From Zizania palustris (taxonomy: Eukaryota > Streptophyta > Magnoliopsida > Poales > Poaceae): DNA of 64,000 nt. This document shows positions 12,097-21,989 of this stretch, piece by piece; within the stretch, counting starts at the first letter, position 1, and the number at the start of each line of letters is the position of its first letter. The DNA is taken from the NCBI GenBank assembly GCA_019279435.1, contig JAAALK010000081.1, forward strand, positions 24,722,949-24,786,948, in the 5' to 3' direction. The notes under the pieces are model-generated. The model searched no databases. It had not been told where the DNA came from and saw nothing but the letters and a program-made list of their open reading frames with translations. The translations under genes and the position numbers were made by a program.

Positions 12097-12663
12097 ATGG
12101 GACGAGGTCCACGGCAGGCGCCGGCCAAGCCGGACAGCGAGATATTCGTGACCGACCAGTCGACGTTCAAGGCGCTGGTGCAGCGTCTCACCGGCCAGCA
12201 GATTGCGGAGGCTGTGGCCACCGAGGGCGACGCGGCCCGCCAGACGACGGTCGCCAGCGTCTCAGCTGCTGGCCGTGCAGGTGCCACTGTGATGCGGCCG
12301 CCTACTGCCGTCCAGAAGCCGCCGTTAACGTTCAAGCCGACGCGTCCTAGCCTGGCCAGCTTCGTATTGCCAGTGGCGCTTTCGCCGTCGCCGTCGTCAA
12401 GCATGGACTGTCCATGCGTCACCAACATATCGGTGGAGCTCCTCCCGCCGTCGCCACCGTCGGCGTCGACGCTGGCTGAGGAGGCGGTGGTGGACGAGGC
12501 CACGGAGGCTGATCAGAGGAGCATCCAGCTGCAGGAGAGGAGGTTCGACGACATGAACCCGTCGTCGCCGTCGCCGCCGCCGCCGCTACCGCCGGCAAGG
12601 AACAGCGAGCCACAGTTGCTGACCTTGTTTCCACTCACCCCTTCCTACATCAAGGAGTGTTGA
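12097..12663 (+). CDS. VQ-motif protein, probable WRKY cofactor
   Basis: The predicted 188-residue protein has an exact VQ motif, FKALVQRLTG (residues 24-33), preceded by IFVTDQST. VQ proteins are nuclear plant cofactors that bind WRKY transcription factors through this motif and tune stress and growth responses. The rest is low complexity, with several Ser-Pro sites (LSPSPSSS, PPSPP, SSPSPPPP) that could be MAP-kinase targets. The C-terminus LLTLFPLTPSY matches the LFPLT-type tail seen in one VQ subgroup. The frame is intronless, as is usual for this family, and GC-rich against AT-rich flanks. The ATG at 12097 is in a strong context (GCCATGG); the open frame extends upstream but without another ATG. 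It is the only convincing cellular gene here. Confidence 0.9.
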   Translation: MGRGPRQAPAKPDSEIFVTDQSTFKALVQRLTGQQIAEAVATEGDAARQTTVASVSAAGRAGATVMRPPTAVQKPPLTFKPTRPSLASFVLPVALSPSPSSSMDCPCVTNISVELLPPSPPSASTLAEEAVVDEATEADQRSIQLQERRFDDMNPSSPSPPPPLPPARNSEPQLLTLFPLTPSYIKEC

Positions 12664-12992
12664 GAGTAGTTGATCACAGATCGAGCTAGATGAAGCTAGT
12701 TATTAGCTAGCGTACGTATGTACGTCTGTGCGTAGATGTAGACTGCAGATTAATCAGAGAATTGAATATACCTGATTAATTGCTTAAATCATCCAAATCG
12801 ATAGTTTTTTTTACTTACTATTCATAGCAATAGCAAACTTCCCTATTCAAACTGACTTGCTATTTTACTATTCACTCCAATGTACTTACTAAATATGACT
12901 TTCTATTTGAATATAGCTATATTTTACCAATTTATATACGTGCAAAAAAAATGAAAATAATTAAACAAATTCAACACTCAATAGAATAACAA
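12664..12992. other. 3' flank of the VQ gene
   Basis: Holds the presumed 3' untranslated region (to about 12790), then AT-rich sequence up to the CACTA insertion. Repeated TTGCTAT/CTTACTA words near 12815-12880 resemble words at 25395-25540 on the other side of the CACTA element, but I could not pair ends. Confidence 0.35.
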
Positions 12993-13249
12993 CACTACCG
13001 GAAACAAAGTGTTTACCGAGTGCAATATCTCGGGCACTCAAAACACACTCGGCAAAGATTTAATTGCCGAGTGTGTTTTGAAAAAAACACTCGGCAAACA
13101 AATTACTAACGGACGTTGTCACGACGTTCTTGTGCGTCAAAATTTTTTGAGGGTTTGCCGAGTGTTTTTTTAAAAACACTCAGCAAACCCATTTTTATTT
13201 TTTTTCTGACCCATTGTTTTGAGTCTACGTGATATTTTCAATTTGATTT

Positions 13250-14490
13250 TAACTTGAAATTTTTTCTAGAATAAAAACACAACATATATTATATCATGTA
13301 AAAATTACACAATTTTTTGTTTAGTTTGTTATTTTTAAATTATTAAGTATTTTTCTAGGATTTAAATTGAAATAGGTGAAATTTGAACTACAAGTGCCTA
13401 AAATAATAAACCAAAAAATATGTAAAAATCATATTCATGTTTTAAAGTCTATTTATGGTTCTTATAAACTGAATTAAAATAAATTTTGAACAATTTAGGG
13501 TGTGACGCTCATTCAACAACGTGAAGCTTAATAGTTTTTTAATTATAAAAAAATAAACTAAAGTCTAAAAAACATGATACTTGTCATGGTGTTATTATAT
13601 GATACATAGATGATGTGATAAAAATTTAAAAATATTTCGAGAAAATTATCACATAGAGTGTTTAGAAATCGTAGATTATGAGAGAAGTGATTAGGGTTTA
13701 GAAAAGAAATGAGATAGGTTTGAAAGAACTTTGACAGGTATATTATTTTTTGTACTTAAAATTTTTTCTAAAATAAAAACACAACACATATTATATCATG
13801 TAAAAATTACACATTTTTTTGATTCAGTTTGTTATTTTTAAATTATTAAGTATGTTTCTAGGATATAAATTGAAATAGGTGAAATTTGAACTACAAGTGC
13901 CTCAAATAATAAACAAAAATTTATAAAAAAATCATATTCATGTTTTTAAGTCTATTTAGAGTTCTTATCAACTGCATTGAAAGAAATTTTGTACAATTTA
14001 GAGTGCGACACTCGTTCGACAACGTGAAGCTTAATAGTTTTTTAATTATAACAAAATAAAATTAACTATAAAAACATTATACTTGTCATTGTGTTATTAT
14101 ATGATGCATAGATGCTATGATAAAAATTTTTAAAATATTTAAAGAGAATTATCACGTATAGTGTTTAGAAATAGGAGATTACGAGAGGATTAATTAGGGT
14201 TTAAAGAAGAAATGTGATATGTTTGAAAGAAGTTTGATGGGTAAATCATTTTTTATACTTGAATTACTTTCTATAATAAAAATACAACACATATTATCTC
14301 ATGTAAAAATTCCACATTTTTTTGGGTTCAATTTGTTATTTTAAATTATTAAGTATTTTTCTAGGATTTAAATAAAAATAGATTAAATTTGAACTGCAAT
14401 TGCATTAAATAATAAACAAAATATTATTAAAAAATCATATTTATGTGGTTGAGTTTATTTTTAGTCCTTATATACTATAGTTGTACCATT
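13250..14490. repeat. Tandem ~503-bp repeat inside CACTA c (about 2.5 units)
   Basis: The same AT-rich unit occurs three times in direct order. A landmark (TTTAAATTATTAAGTA) recurs at about 13333, 13835 and 14339, giving a period near 503 bases; the third unit is partial. The unit is shared with CACTA remnants a and b in inverse orientation. Confidence 0.8.
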
Positions 14491-14739
14491 TTCATCAACG
14501 AAAAGATTGTAAAACAAATTATACAAAATTTTAAAAAATAAAAAACTCTTTGCCGAGTGCCAAATTTGAGGCACTCGGCAAATATGCTGGGTTTACCGAG
14601 TGCAACACTCGGCAAACCAAAAAAATTCCATTCCCACACAGCTTTTCCGCTAAATTTCAAAATTGGCGCACTTTTTTCAAATTTTTCACACACACTCTTT
14701 AAAATCCCCCACCTCCCTCCACTCTTCTTCCCTCTCCTC

Positions 14740-15065
14740 CTCTCTTACTTCCCTCCCACCTGCTCCCTCCCGCCGCCGCCCCGTCGTCGCCCTGGTTCCG
14801 CCCCATCGCCGCCCCGGTCGCCGCCCCGGTTGCCGCCTCAGCTCTGCCTTGGCTCCACCCTGGCCGCCGCCGTGGCCGCCTCCTCATCGCCGCCCCCTCC
14901 CGGCCGCCACCCCAGCTGCCGCCCCCTCTCGGCCGCCCCGACGCTGCCCCGCCCTGGCCGCTACGCCCGGCGCCGCCGAGCTCACGCGCCGCCCCGCCCT
15001 GCGCCGCCCGGCTACGTGCCGCCCTGGCCACACTGTGCGGGACCACGCCCACCACTCGTTCAACG
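14740..15065. other. GC-rich Pro/Arg-coding segment inside CACTA c
   Basis: A sudden GC-rich CCGCC-repeat stretch inside an AT-rich transposon. All frames look low-complexity (proline, arginine, alanine), and no domain is recognisable. It may be a captured host fragment or simple-sequence expansion; I cannot tell which. Confidence 0.35.
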
Positions 15066-15203
15066 GAATGGCACGGGCGGCGGGCGTCCTATTTTTTTAT
15101 TTTCTGTTTTTAAGTTTGCCGAGTGCCACATTTGGGCACTCGGCAAACCCCCGTCATTTCCCCCGTTAAGTTTTTAGTTTGTCGTGTGTCTTATGTGGCA
15201 CTT

Positions 15204-16357
15204 TGAAGATCTAGGCCTCATGTGAGTTTTGGTAATTAATGATAAACATGCGTTTTGTGGACTAATATTTTTCTTGAGTATGAAGGAAATGAGTAGGTCC
15301 CGCGCAAATGGAGCACAAGATGGAAAACCCGAAGATCTGGACGTTTAAAGGCTATGGCAAAAGGTTTGAAGGAATCTAGAAATTGATCGAGGTGTTTGGA
15401 GCGATCAATTAGGCTAGGTTTAAGTTTTGTTTTTGCCGTACTATAAAGAGGGGTTGCATCTTTGTTATAAGATGATTTTCAAGTGCCAAATTGCATTGCA
15501 TATAGTATATTTTGATCATGTGTGATTGTTGCAAAAGTTACTATTTTGGCAAATCCCCTTGAAAAACAAAATGCAGCTTTTGTTGGAGTTGTCTGACCCT
15601 GGCGGTCTGACCGACCATATGGGTCCGGTCAGACCGACTGGTGTTCGGCGGTCCGACCGGCCAGGGGGTCGGTCCGACCGGGGTTGCGCAGGACTGCATT
15701 TTGATGGTTTACAAAGCCGACGGAGACCTTATCGGTCTAACCGAGCCGATGGCCGGTCAGACCGGGTAGGGTCGGTCCGACCGGGCCAGCATGGCCGGTC
15801 ATACCGAATGGACCTGTCACATCAGTAAATGGCTAGTTTTCTAGCCGTTGCAGTTGGGGTCGGTCAGACCGGCCCAAGATGGGCGGTCAGACTGACAGTG
15901 CGCAGAGAGCCACCTAACTCATGTAACGGCTAGTTTTTGGGTGTGTGGCTATATAAACCCTTGCTACAGCTCCTTTGCTAGACTTTTGGCATTCATTTGA
16001 GCATACTTGAGCACTTCCGGTGCCGACTCATCTTAAAGCAAATTTCTCTTTGAGAAATCCGAGGCTTGGTGAAGAGAGCGGTCAAGTGAAACTCGCCTCA
16101 ACGAGGACGTAGGAAATTGGCAAATTTCCGAACCTCGGGATAAAATTCGGTTGTCTCTCGTCCCTTTTTATTTTGAGCAAGATAAATTGTGCAAGCTTAC
16201 TTTTCTAGAGTAATCTACTTGCCATCTTAGGTTGCACTATTTGTTCTAGCTGTTTGCTACCATTTCCTTAGGTCCTTGCTTATTGTTTAAGCTAAAATTG
16301 AATTAGTTTTAAAAACCGCCTATTCACCCCCCCTCTAGTCGGTACATCGATCCTACA
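15204..16357 (+). repeat. 5' LTR of copia-2
   Basis: Starts TGAAGATCT and ends TCCTACA. It contains about ten copies of a degenerate palindrome CGGTCNGACCG between 15595 and 15895, a TATATAAA at 15950-15957, and the CACCCCCC box before its 3' end. It is 302 bases shorter than the 3' LTR because of a deletion at about 16014. Confidence 0.95.
15950..15957 (+). promoter_or_regulatory. TATA box of the copia-2 5' LTR
   Basis: TATATAAA lies about 55 bases downstream of the CGGTCNGACCG palindrome cluster. The same arrangement is kept in the 3' LTR at 24524-24531. Confidence 0.7.
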
Positions 16358-16359
16358 AG

Positions 16360-16371
16360 TGGTATCAGAGC
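16360..16371 (+). other. Primer-binding site of copia-2 (initiator tRNA-Met)
   Basis: TGGTATCAGAGC two bases after the 5' LTR end, the standard Ty1/copia minus-strand primer site. Confidence 0.93.
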
Positions 16372-16409
16372 TTGGTCTCTCATGTTAGGCTTTACCGCCT
16401 AGAGAGAAG

Positions 16410-18581
16410 ATGTCCGATGAGGTGGTTCACAACGTAGGCAAAGGTCCTTACTTTGATGACTCTAATTATTCCATTTGGAAAGTTCGTATGGCTGCTCACC
16501 TCAAAGCCATGAGCTTTGAAATTTGGCGTATTGTTGAGTTAGGTTTTGAAGTTGAAGACAAGATGAATTTAACTTATCAAAACAAGAAAGATATGCAACT
16601 TGATGCTCAAGCTACAAATGCTTTGTTCAATTGTTTGTGTGCCGAAGAATTCGATAGGATAAGCAATATTTCAACGGCACATGATATTTGGACCACACTT
16701 CAAGATATACATGATGGAACAACAAGTGTGAAGAATGCCAAGTCACACTATCTCAAGATCAACTATGAAACTTTCGCCATGTTGCCAAATGAAAGTGTAA
16801 ACGAGATGTATGCAAGACTCAATGTAATTGTCAATGATCTCAAAGGTGTTGGAGTGAAGTACACGGAGTTGGAAGTTGCTCAAAAAATGTTGAGAGCATT
16901 GCCCGAGAAGTATGACACTTTGGTAACCTTCCTTATCAACTCGGACATGTCAAGTTTGACACCCACAACACTTTTGGGGACTATCAACACAAATGAGATT
17001 TACAAGAGCAAGAGAATTAAAGGAAGCGCCGAAGATCACTCCTCATCCAAGAAGAAGAACATTGCCTTGAAAGCCAAGGTTGAAAAGAAATGTGAAGAAG
17101 AAGACACTTCTTGTGATGGTGACACCGAGGATGAGGAGATGACTCTTTTTGTAAGAAAGTTCAATCGGTTCATGAAAAAGAGAGGAAGCTCTTCAAGTTC
17201 GGTCAAAAACAATGGTGACAAGAAGTCAACCAAAAGGAACCTAAAGAATGTAAGATGTTATGAGTGCAATGAGAAGGGTCATTTTGCCTCAAGATGCCCG
17301 AACAAACAAGAAAGTGAAGATGATAAATCTCAAAAGAAGAACAAAGAAAAGAATGGGAAGAAAAAGCTCTTCAAGAAGTTGAACAAGAAAAAGGGTAGAA
17401 ATGAAGCATTTGTGGGAGAATGGGATTCAAATGAAGATAGCTCCGATTCTTCTTCAAGCTCCGACTCCGGTGGTGAGTCAAACTCAAGAAAGAAGAACAT
17501 GGCGGGAATCGCAATCACGGAAGCTCCATCACTATACTCTCCTTTTTGTCTCATGGAAAAAGGAAGTACTAAGGTAAACTACCACACCGGAGGATCACAT
17601 TGGGTGCTTGATAGTGGGTGCACTCAACACATGACCGGTGATAGGAAAATGTTCACGTCATTTGAAGTAGGTGCTAAAGATCAAGAAAGAGTGACCTTCG
17701 GTGATAATAGTAAAGGGAAGGTAATGGGTCTAGGTAAAATTGCTATCTCAAATGATTTCTCCATTTCAAATGTTTCACTAGTTGAGTCATTAAATTTCAA
17801 CTTATTGTCTATTGCTCAACTATGTGATTTAGGCCTTTCATGCACATTTAATCCTCAAGAAGTATTTGTAACAAGTATCCAGGATAACTCCTTAGTTTTT
17901 AAAGGTTTTCGTTTTGGAAATCTCTATTTGGTAGACCTCTCTTCAAATGAAGCTAATTTGAAAACTTGTTTGGTTGCAAAAACCTCATTGGGTTGGCTTT
18001 GGCATAGAAGGCTTGCTCATGTGGGAATGAGTCAACTAAACAAACTTGCAAAAAGAGATTTGGTTGTTGGCTTGAAAGATATAAAATTTGAAAAAGATAA
18101 ACTTTGTAGTGCTTGTCAAGCGGGGAAGCAAGTCGCTTGCTCTCATCCTAGCAAAAGCATCATGTCTACTTCTAGACCTTTGGAGCTTTTGCATATAGAT
18201 TTATTTGGTCCAACAACTTATAAAAGCATCGGAGGAAATAGTTTTTGTCTTGTGATTGTGGATGATTTCTCAAGATTTACTTGGGTTTTCTTTTTGCATG
18301 ACAAAGCTAAAACCTCCGATATTTTCAAAAGGTTTGCAAAACGAGCTCAAAACGAATTCAACTTTTCTATTGTAAAAGTAAGGAGTGACAATGGATCCGA
18401 GTTTAAAAATACAATATTGAGGATTATTGTGATGATCTCGGCATTAAGCATGAGCTTTCCGCCACCTATTCACCACAACAAAATGGTGTTGTGGAAAGAA
18501 AGAATAGGACCCTTATTGAGATGGCTAGAACTATGTTTGATGAGTATAGTGTCTCCGACTCTTTTTGGGCGGAAGCTATAA
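16410..18581 (+). CDS. Copia-2 gag-protease-integrase, frame broken in integrase
   Basis: The open frame has 723 residues. The copia gag N-terminus (YFDDSNYSIWKVRM) is followed by a CCHC knuckle CYECNEKGHFASRCP near residue 283 and a basic and acidic linker. The aspartic protease motif DSGCTQHM is near residue 401. Integrase follows, with HHCC residues (HRRLAH, CSACQAGK) and the first two catalytic acidic residues in LLHIDLFGP (about 596) and RSDNGSEFKN (about 659). The frame shifts at about 18410-18420, so residues after about 670 are not integrase. The rest of integrase lies in another frame from 18491. The start ATG is the first after the primer-binding site. Confidence 0.92.
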   Translation: MSDEVVHNVGKGPYFDDSNYSIWKVRMAAHLKAMSFEIWRIVELGFEVEDKMNLTYQNKKDMQLDAQATNALFNCLCAEEFDRISNISTAHDIWTTLQDIHDGTTSVKNAKSHYLKINYETFAMLPNESVNEMYARLNVIVNDLKGVGVKYTELEVAQKMLRALPEKYDTLVTFLINSDMSSLTPTTLLGTINTNEIYKSKRIKGSAEDHSSSKKKNIALKAKVEKKCEEEDTSCDGDTEDEEMTLFVRKFNRFMKKRGSSSSSVKNNGDKKSTKRNLKNVRCYECNEKGHFASRCPNKQESEDDKSQKKNKEKNGKKKLFKKLNKKKGRNEAFVGEWDSNEDSSDSSSSSDSGGESNSRKKNMAGIAITEAPSLYSPFCLMEKGSTKVNYHTGGSHWVLDSGCTQHMTGDRKMFTSFEVGAKDQERVTFGDNSKGKVMGLGKIAISNDFSISNVSLVESLNFNLLSIAQLCDLGLSCTFNPQEVFVTSIQDNSLVFKGFRFGNLYLVDLSSNEANLKTCLVAKTSLGWLWHRRLAHVGMSQLNKLAKRDLVVGLKDIKFEKDKLCSACQAGKQVACSHPSKSIMSTSRPLELLHIDLFGPTTYKSIGGNSFCLVIVDDFSRFTWVFFLHDKAKTSDIFKRFAKRAQNEFNFSIVKVRSDNGSEFKNTILRIIVMISALSMSFPPPIHHNKMVLWKERIGPLLRWLELCLMSIVSPTLFGRKL

Positions 18582-19250
18582 ACACTTCTTGCCATGCTTC
18601 TAATCGTCTTTATTTGCATCGTCTTTTGAAAAAGACTCCATATGAACTCTTAATTGGACGAAACCAAATATAGCTTACTTTCGTGTTTTTGGTTGAAAAT
18701 GCTATATTTATAGAAAAGGTGTTAGACTAACTAAGTTTGAAAGTCGTTGTGATGAAGGATTTCTCCTTGGATATGCATCAAATAGCAAGGCATACCGAGT
18801 GTATAACAAGAGCAAAGGTATTGTTGAAGAAACCTCGGATGTTCAATTTGATGAGACTAATGGCTCCCAAGAGGGGCACGAGAATTTGGATGATGTAGGT
18901 GATGAAGGCTTGATAAGGGCAATGAAGAACATGTCCATCGGTGACATCAAGCCTAAAGAAGATGATGAACTTCCATCCTCCACTCAAGTTGAAGCTTCTA
19001 CTTCCGCTACGCAAAATTTGACTCAACTTGATGAAGATGAAGTCAAAAATCAATCCTCTCCTATTCCATCCAAGGTTCACAATGCCACCGCAAAAGATCA
19101 CCCAATTGATCAAGTCTTGGGTGACATTAGTAAGGGTGTTCAAACTAGATCTCGTGTTGCTTCTATTTGTGAGCATTACTCTTTTGTTTTTCTTCTATTG
19201 AGCCTAAACATGTAGATGAAGCTCTAAATGACCCGGATTGGGTAAATGCT
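18491..19250 (+). pseudogene. Copia-2 integrase C-terminal part and linker (broken)
   Basis: The frame 18491-18673 carries the end of the integrase core (MERKNRTLIEMARTMFDEY), including its catalytic glutamate. A second shift near 18660 and a TGA at about 18694 interrupt it. The frame resumes at about 18698-19180 with the conserved FESRCDEGFLLGYA block and an acidic linker before shifting again near 19185. These are typical decay lesions of an integrated copy. Confidence 0.85.
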
Positions 19251-20735
19251 ATGCATGAGGAGCTTAACAATTTTGAAAGAAACAAAGTTTGGACATTGGT
19301 GGAGAGACCCAAGGAGCACAACGTCATTGGAACAAAGTGGGTTTTTAGAAACAAGCAAGATGAGAATGGGTTGGTTGTAAGAAACAAGGCAAGATTGGTA
19401 GCACAAGGATTCACTCAAGTCGAAGGTTTGGATTTTGGTGAAACCTTTGCTCCCGTTGCTAGACTAGAGGCTATTCGCATCTTACTTGCTTTTGCTTCAT
19501 GTTTTGATATTAAGTTATATCAAATGGATGTGAAAAGTGCTTTCTTAAATGGTGAAATAGCTGAACTAGTTTTTGTTGAACAACCACCCAGCTTTGAGAA
19601 TCCTAAAAATCCTAATCATGTTTATAAACTCTCAAAAGCTCTCTATGGTTTAAAACAAGCTCCTAGAGCTTGGTATGAAAGATTGAGAGATTTTCTCCTC
19701 TCCAAGGGTTTTAAAATTGGTAAAGTTGACACTACCTTGTTTACAAAAATAATTAATGATGATTTCTTTGTTTGTCAAATTTATGTCGATGATATTATAT
19801 TCGGTTCTACTAATGAAGAATTGTGCAAAGTTTTTGGTGATATGATGTCTAGGGAATTTGAGATGTCCATGATAGGAGAATTGAGTTTCTTCCTTGGACT
19901 TCAAGTCAAGCAACTCAAGAATGGAACTTTTGTGAGTCAAACGAAGTATATCCATGATCTTCTCAAAAGGTTCGGATTGATGGAAGCTAAGCCCATCAAG
20001 ACACCTATGGCGACCAACGGACATCTCGACCTAAATGAGGGAGGTAAACTGGTAGATCAAAAATTATATAGATCCATGATTGGTAGTTTGCTTTATCTTA
20101 CCGCATCTAGGCCCGATATCCTGTTTAGTGTTTGTATGTGTGCTAGATTTCAAGCCGCACCAAAAGATTGTCATTTGATGGCGGTCAAGAGAATTCTAAG
20201 ATATCTAAAACATTCCATCCATATAGGCTTGTGGTACCCCAAAGGTGCTAAATTTGAGCTAATTGGCTATTCCGATTCGGATTATGCCGGTTGCAAAGTT
20301 GATCGTAAAAGCACTTCTGGGGGTTGTCAATTCCTTGGGAGGTCTCTTGTTTCTTGGGCCTCTAAGAAACAAAACTCCGTTGCCCTTTCCACCACCGAGG
20401 CAGAATATGTCTCCGCGGGTAGTTGTTGTGCTCAATTACTTTGGATGAGGCAAACCTTGCTTGATTATGGAATAGAATTCTCAAATGTCCCTCTTCTTTG
20501 TGACAATGATAGCACCGTCAAAATTGCAAACAATCCCGTTCAACACTCTAGAACCAAGCATATTGATATTCGCCATCACTTTCTAAGAGATCATGTTGGA
20601 AAAGGTGACATTGTCATTAGCCACATAAGAACCGAAGATCAATTAGCGGATATCTTTACCAAACCACTTGATGAATCCCGCTTTTGTAAACTTAGGAATG
20701 AATTGAATATAATAGACTTCTCAAATGTGGCTTGA
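19251..20735 (+). CDS. Copia-2 reverse transcriptase-RNase H, intact frame
   Basis: The open frame has 494 residues. Reverse transcriptase blocks are GTKWVFRNKQ, NKARLVAQGF, ETFAPVARLEAIR, KSAFLNGEI, and the catalytic YVDDIIFGS near residue 178. RNase H follows with SDSDYAGC, STTEAEY (about residue 381) and KHIDIRHHFLRD. It copies element RNA into DNA in cytoplasmic particles. The true polyprotein frame continues in from the left at about 19203; this ATG is only the first in the surviving frame. Confidence 0.94.
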   Translation: MHEELNNFERNKVWTLVERPKEHNVIGTKWVFRNKQDENGLVVRNKARLVAQGFTQVEGLDFGETFAPVARLEAIRILLAFASCFDIKLYQMDVKSAFLNGEIAELVFVEQPPSFENPKNPNHVYKLSKALYGLKQAPRAWYERLRDFLLSKGFKIGKVDTTLFTKIINDDFFVCQIYVDDIIFGSTNEELCKVFGDMMSREFEMSMIGELSFFLGLQVKQLKNGTFVSQTKYIHDLLKRFGLMEAKPIKTPMATNGHLDLNEGGKLVDQKLYRSMIGSLLYLTASRPDILFSVCMCARFQAAPKDCHLMAVKRILRYLKHSIHIGLWYPKGAKFELIGYSDSDYAGCKVDRKSTSGGCQFLGRSLVSWASKKQNSVALSTTEAEYVSAGSCCAQLLWMRQTLLDYGIEFSNVPLLCDNDSTVKIANNPVQHSRTKHIDIRHHFLRDHVGKGDIVISHIRTEDQLADIFTKPLDESRFCKLRNELNIIDFSNVA

Positions 20736-21406
20736 AATCATGCATATATGTGAGTTTTAGATTTTTCTATCCTTGTGACATATATGTATGCTTTTATGCT
20801 TGTAGTGCCATATTTGAAGTTCATGTGCTCTTATATGTGTTCCTAAGGCCATACATTAAGGGGGAGTATATGGTTACTCTTATATGTTGGAAATTGCTTA
20901 GTATGTTGAAAAACAAAATTTGGAAGTTTTTGGAAACCTAAAGAGTCTAGTTTTGAGTTAAATCAGATTTTTCCCATAATTTCATTTCAAGACATATTTT
21001 AAACTTTTTCCCAAAACGAAATTTGTAGAGATGGATCATATGATCATTTTTCGTATTCAAATGTTTTAACTTTATCCATCCTATCAAAAGATATTTAAAA
21101 ATTAGAGTTCGGACAAGAGTTCAGACGTGTTGGGAACCGCGGCTGCAAAAGGTCACTTTTTGAATTTAAAAATTTGAAAACTTGATGGTTTATAAACCTT
21201 GGGAGTTATACTTGGTTTCTGCAAAGTCTGAAATTTTTCAAAATTAGTTTGCTATATTTTTCACTTTTGCTCCCTTTGTGCTTTGAAATTTAATTGTTGG
21301 GCATTAGTATCGTCGGTCTGACCGGGTCTACTTGGCCGGTCCGACCACCCTTGCTGAGTCGGTCCGACTGGGCCTACATAGCCGGTCAGACCGGGACTCG
21401 GGAAGG
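20736..21406 (+). other. Non-coding spacer between pol and ORF3 in copia-2
   Basis: About 670 bases without a supported gene. It holds an early polypurine-tract-like AAGGGGGAG (20858-20866) and, at 21313-21395, several copies of the same CGGTCNGACCG palindrome seen in the LTRs. Confidence 0.6.
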
Positions 21407-21987
21407 GATATAACCCACCTCTCTATTTCAGTTTTCTCTCCCCTCTATTATTCCTCTTCTCTCAAACCGAGCTCCTCTCCTCCACTCTTGCCCCCAACCC
21501 TCAAAACTTCGTTTCGTCGATCTTCTTGCCGGTCCAACCGGTGGATCTTCTCCGGTCCGACCTCGAGTTCATTTTCCCTTGCCGGTAAGAATCTCCTCCG
21601 ATTAAATCCCTTGATTTCATCCCCTTGGAGGCTAGGGTTAGGGTTCTTGTTCATGGGCATGCATGTCATCTTGCCAAGGCTAAATCCTTCTTTAAATTCA
21701 ATTGTTAGCCTTGTGGTACTATTTCCCATGCCTCTATGCAATTTGATATGGCAAATTTGATTATAGAGAAATTTTGTGTAAAAGGGGATTTTTGCCCGGG
21801 TTGCTAGGACGGTCAGACCGGTTGACAACGGGCGGTCAGACCGACCATGCATTGGCGGTCAGACCGACCTCCCAATTCCTGCACATCTTTGCTCATCATT
21901 GCTCATTGATGCTTTTGCCCTCTAGCAAATTCATAGATTGTCTCAAATCATATCTTTTATCTTATCTTGATTAAATCTTTGATTCAG
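21407..21987 (+). promoter_or_regulatory. Putative leader of ORF3: TATA-like box, pyrimidine tract, candidate intron
   Basis: A TATA-like GATATAAC (21407-21414) is followed by a CT-rich leader (21420-21500), then a strong donor-like CCG/GTAAGA (GT at 21585). An acceptor-like TTTGATTCAG ends at 21987, two bases before the ORF3 ATG. This is the arrangement of a spliced 5' untranslated region. CGGTCNGACCG-type palindromes recur at 21530-21570 and 21805-21865. Whether it promotes its own transcript or serves splicing of the genomic RNA is not decided by sequence. Confidence 0.4.
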
Positions 21988-21989
21988 TC

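Noticed and set aside
14557..15177. 206-residue proline-rich plus-strand frame
   Set aside because: Runs through CACTA subterminal repeats and a GC-rich simple-sequence stretch with no domain; kept only as a composition anomaly.
15590..15900. Possible CRISPR-like repeat array
   Set aside because: Repeats are 11-base palindromes with irregular spacing in an LTR of a plant retrotransposon.
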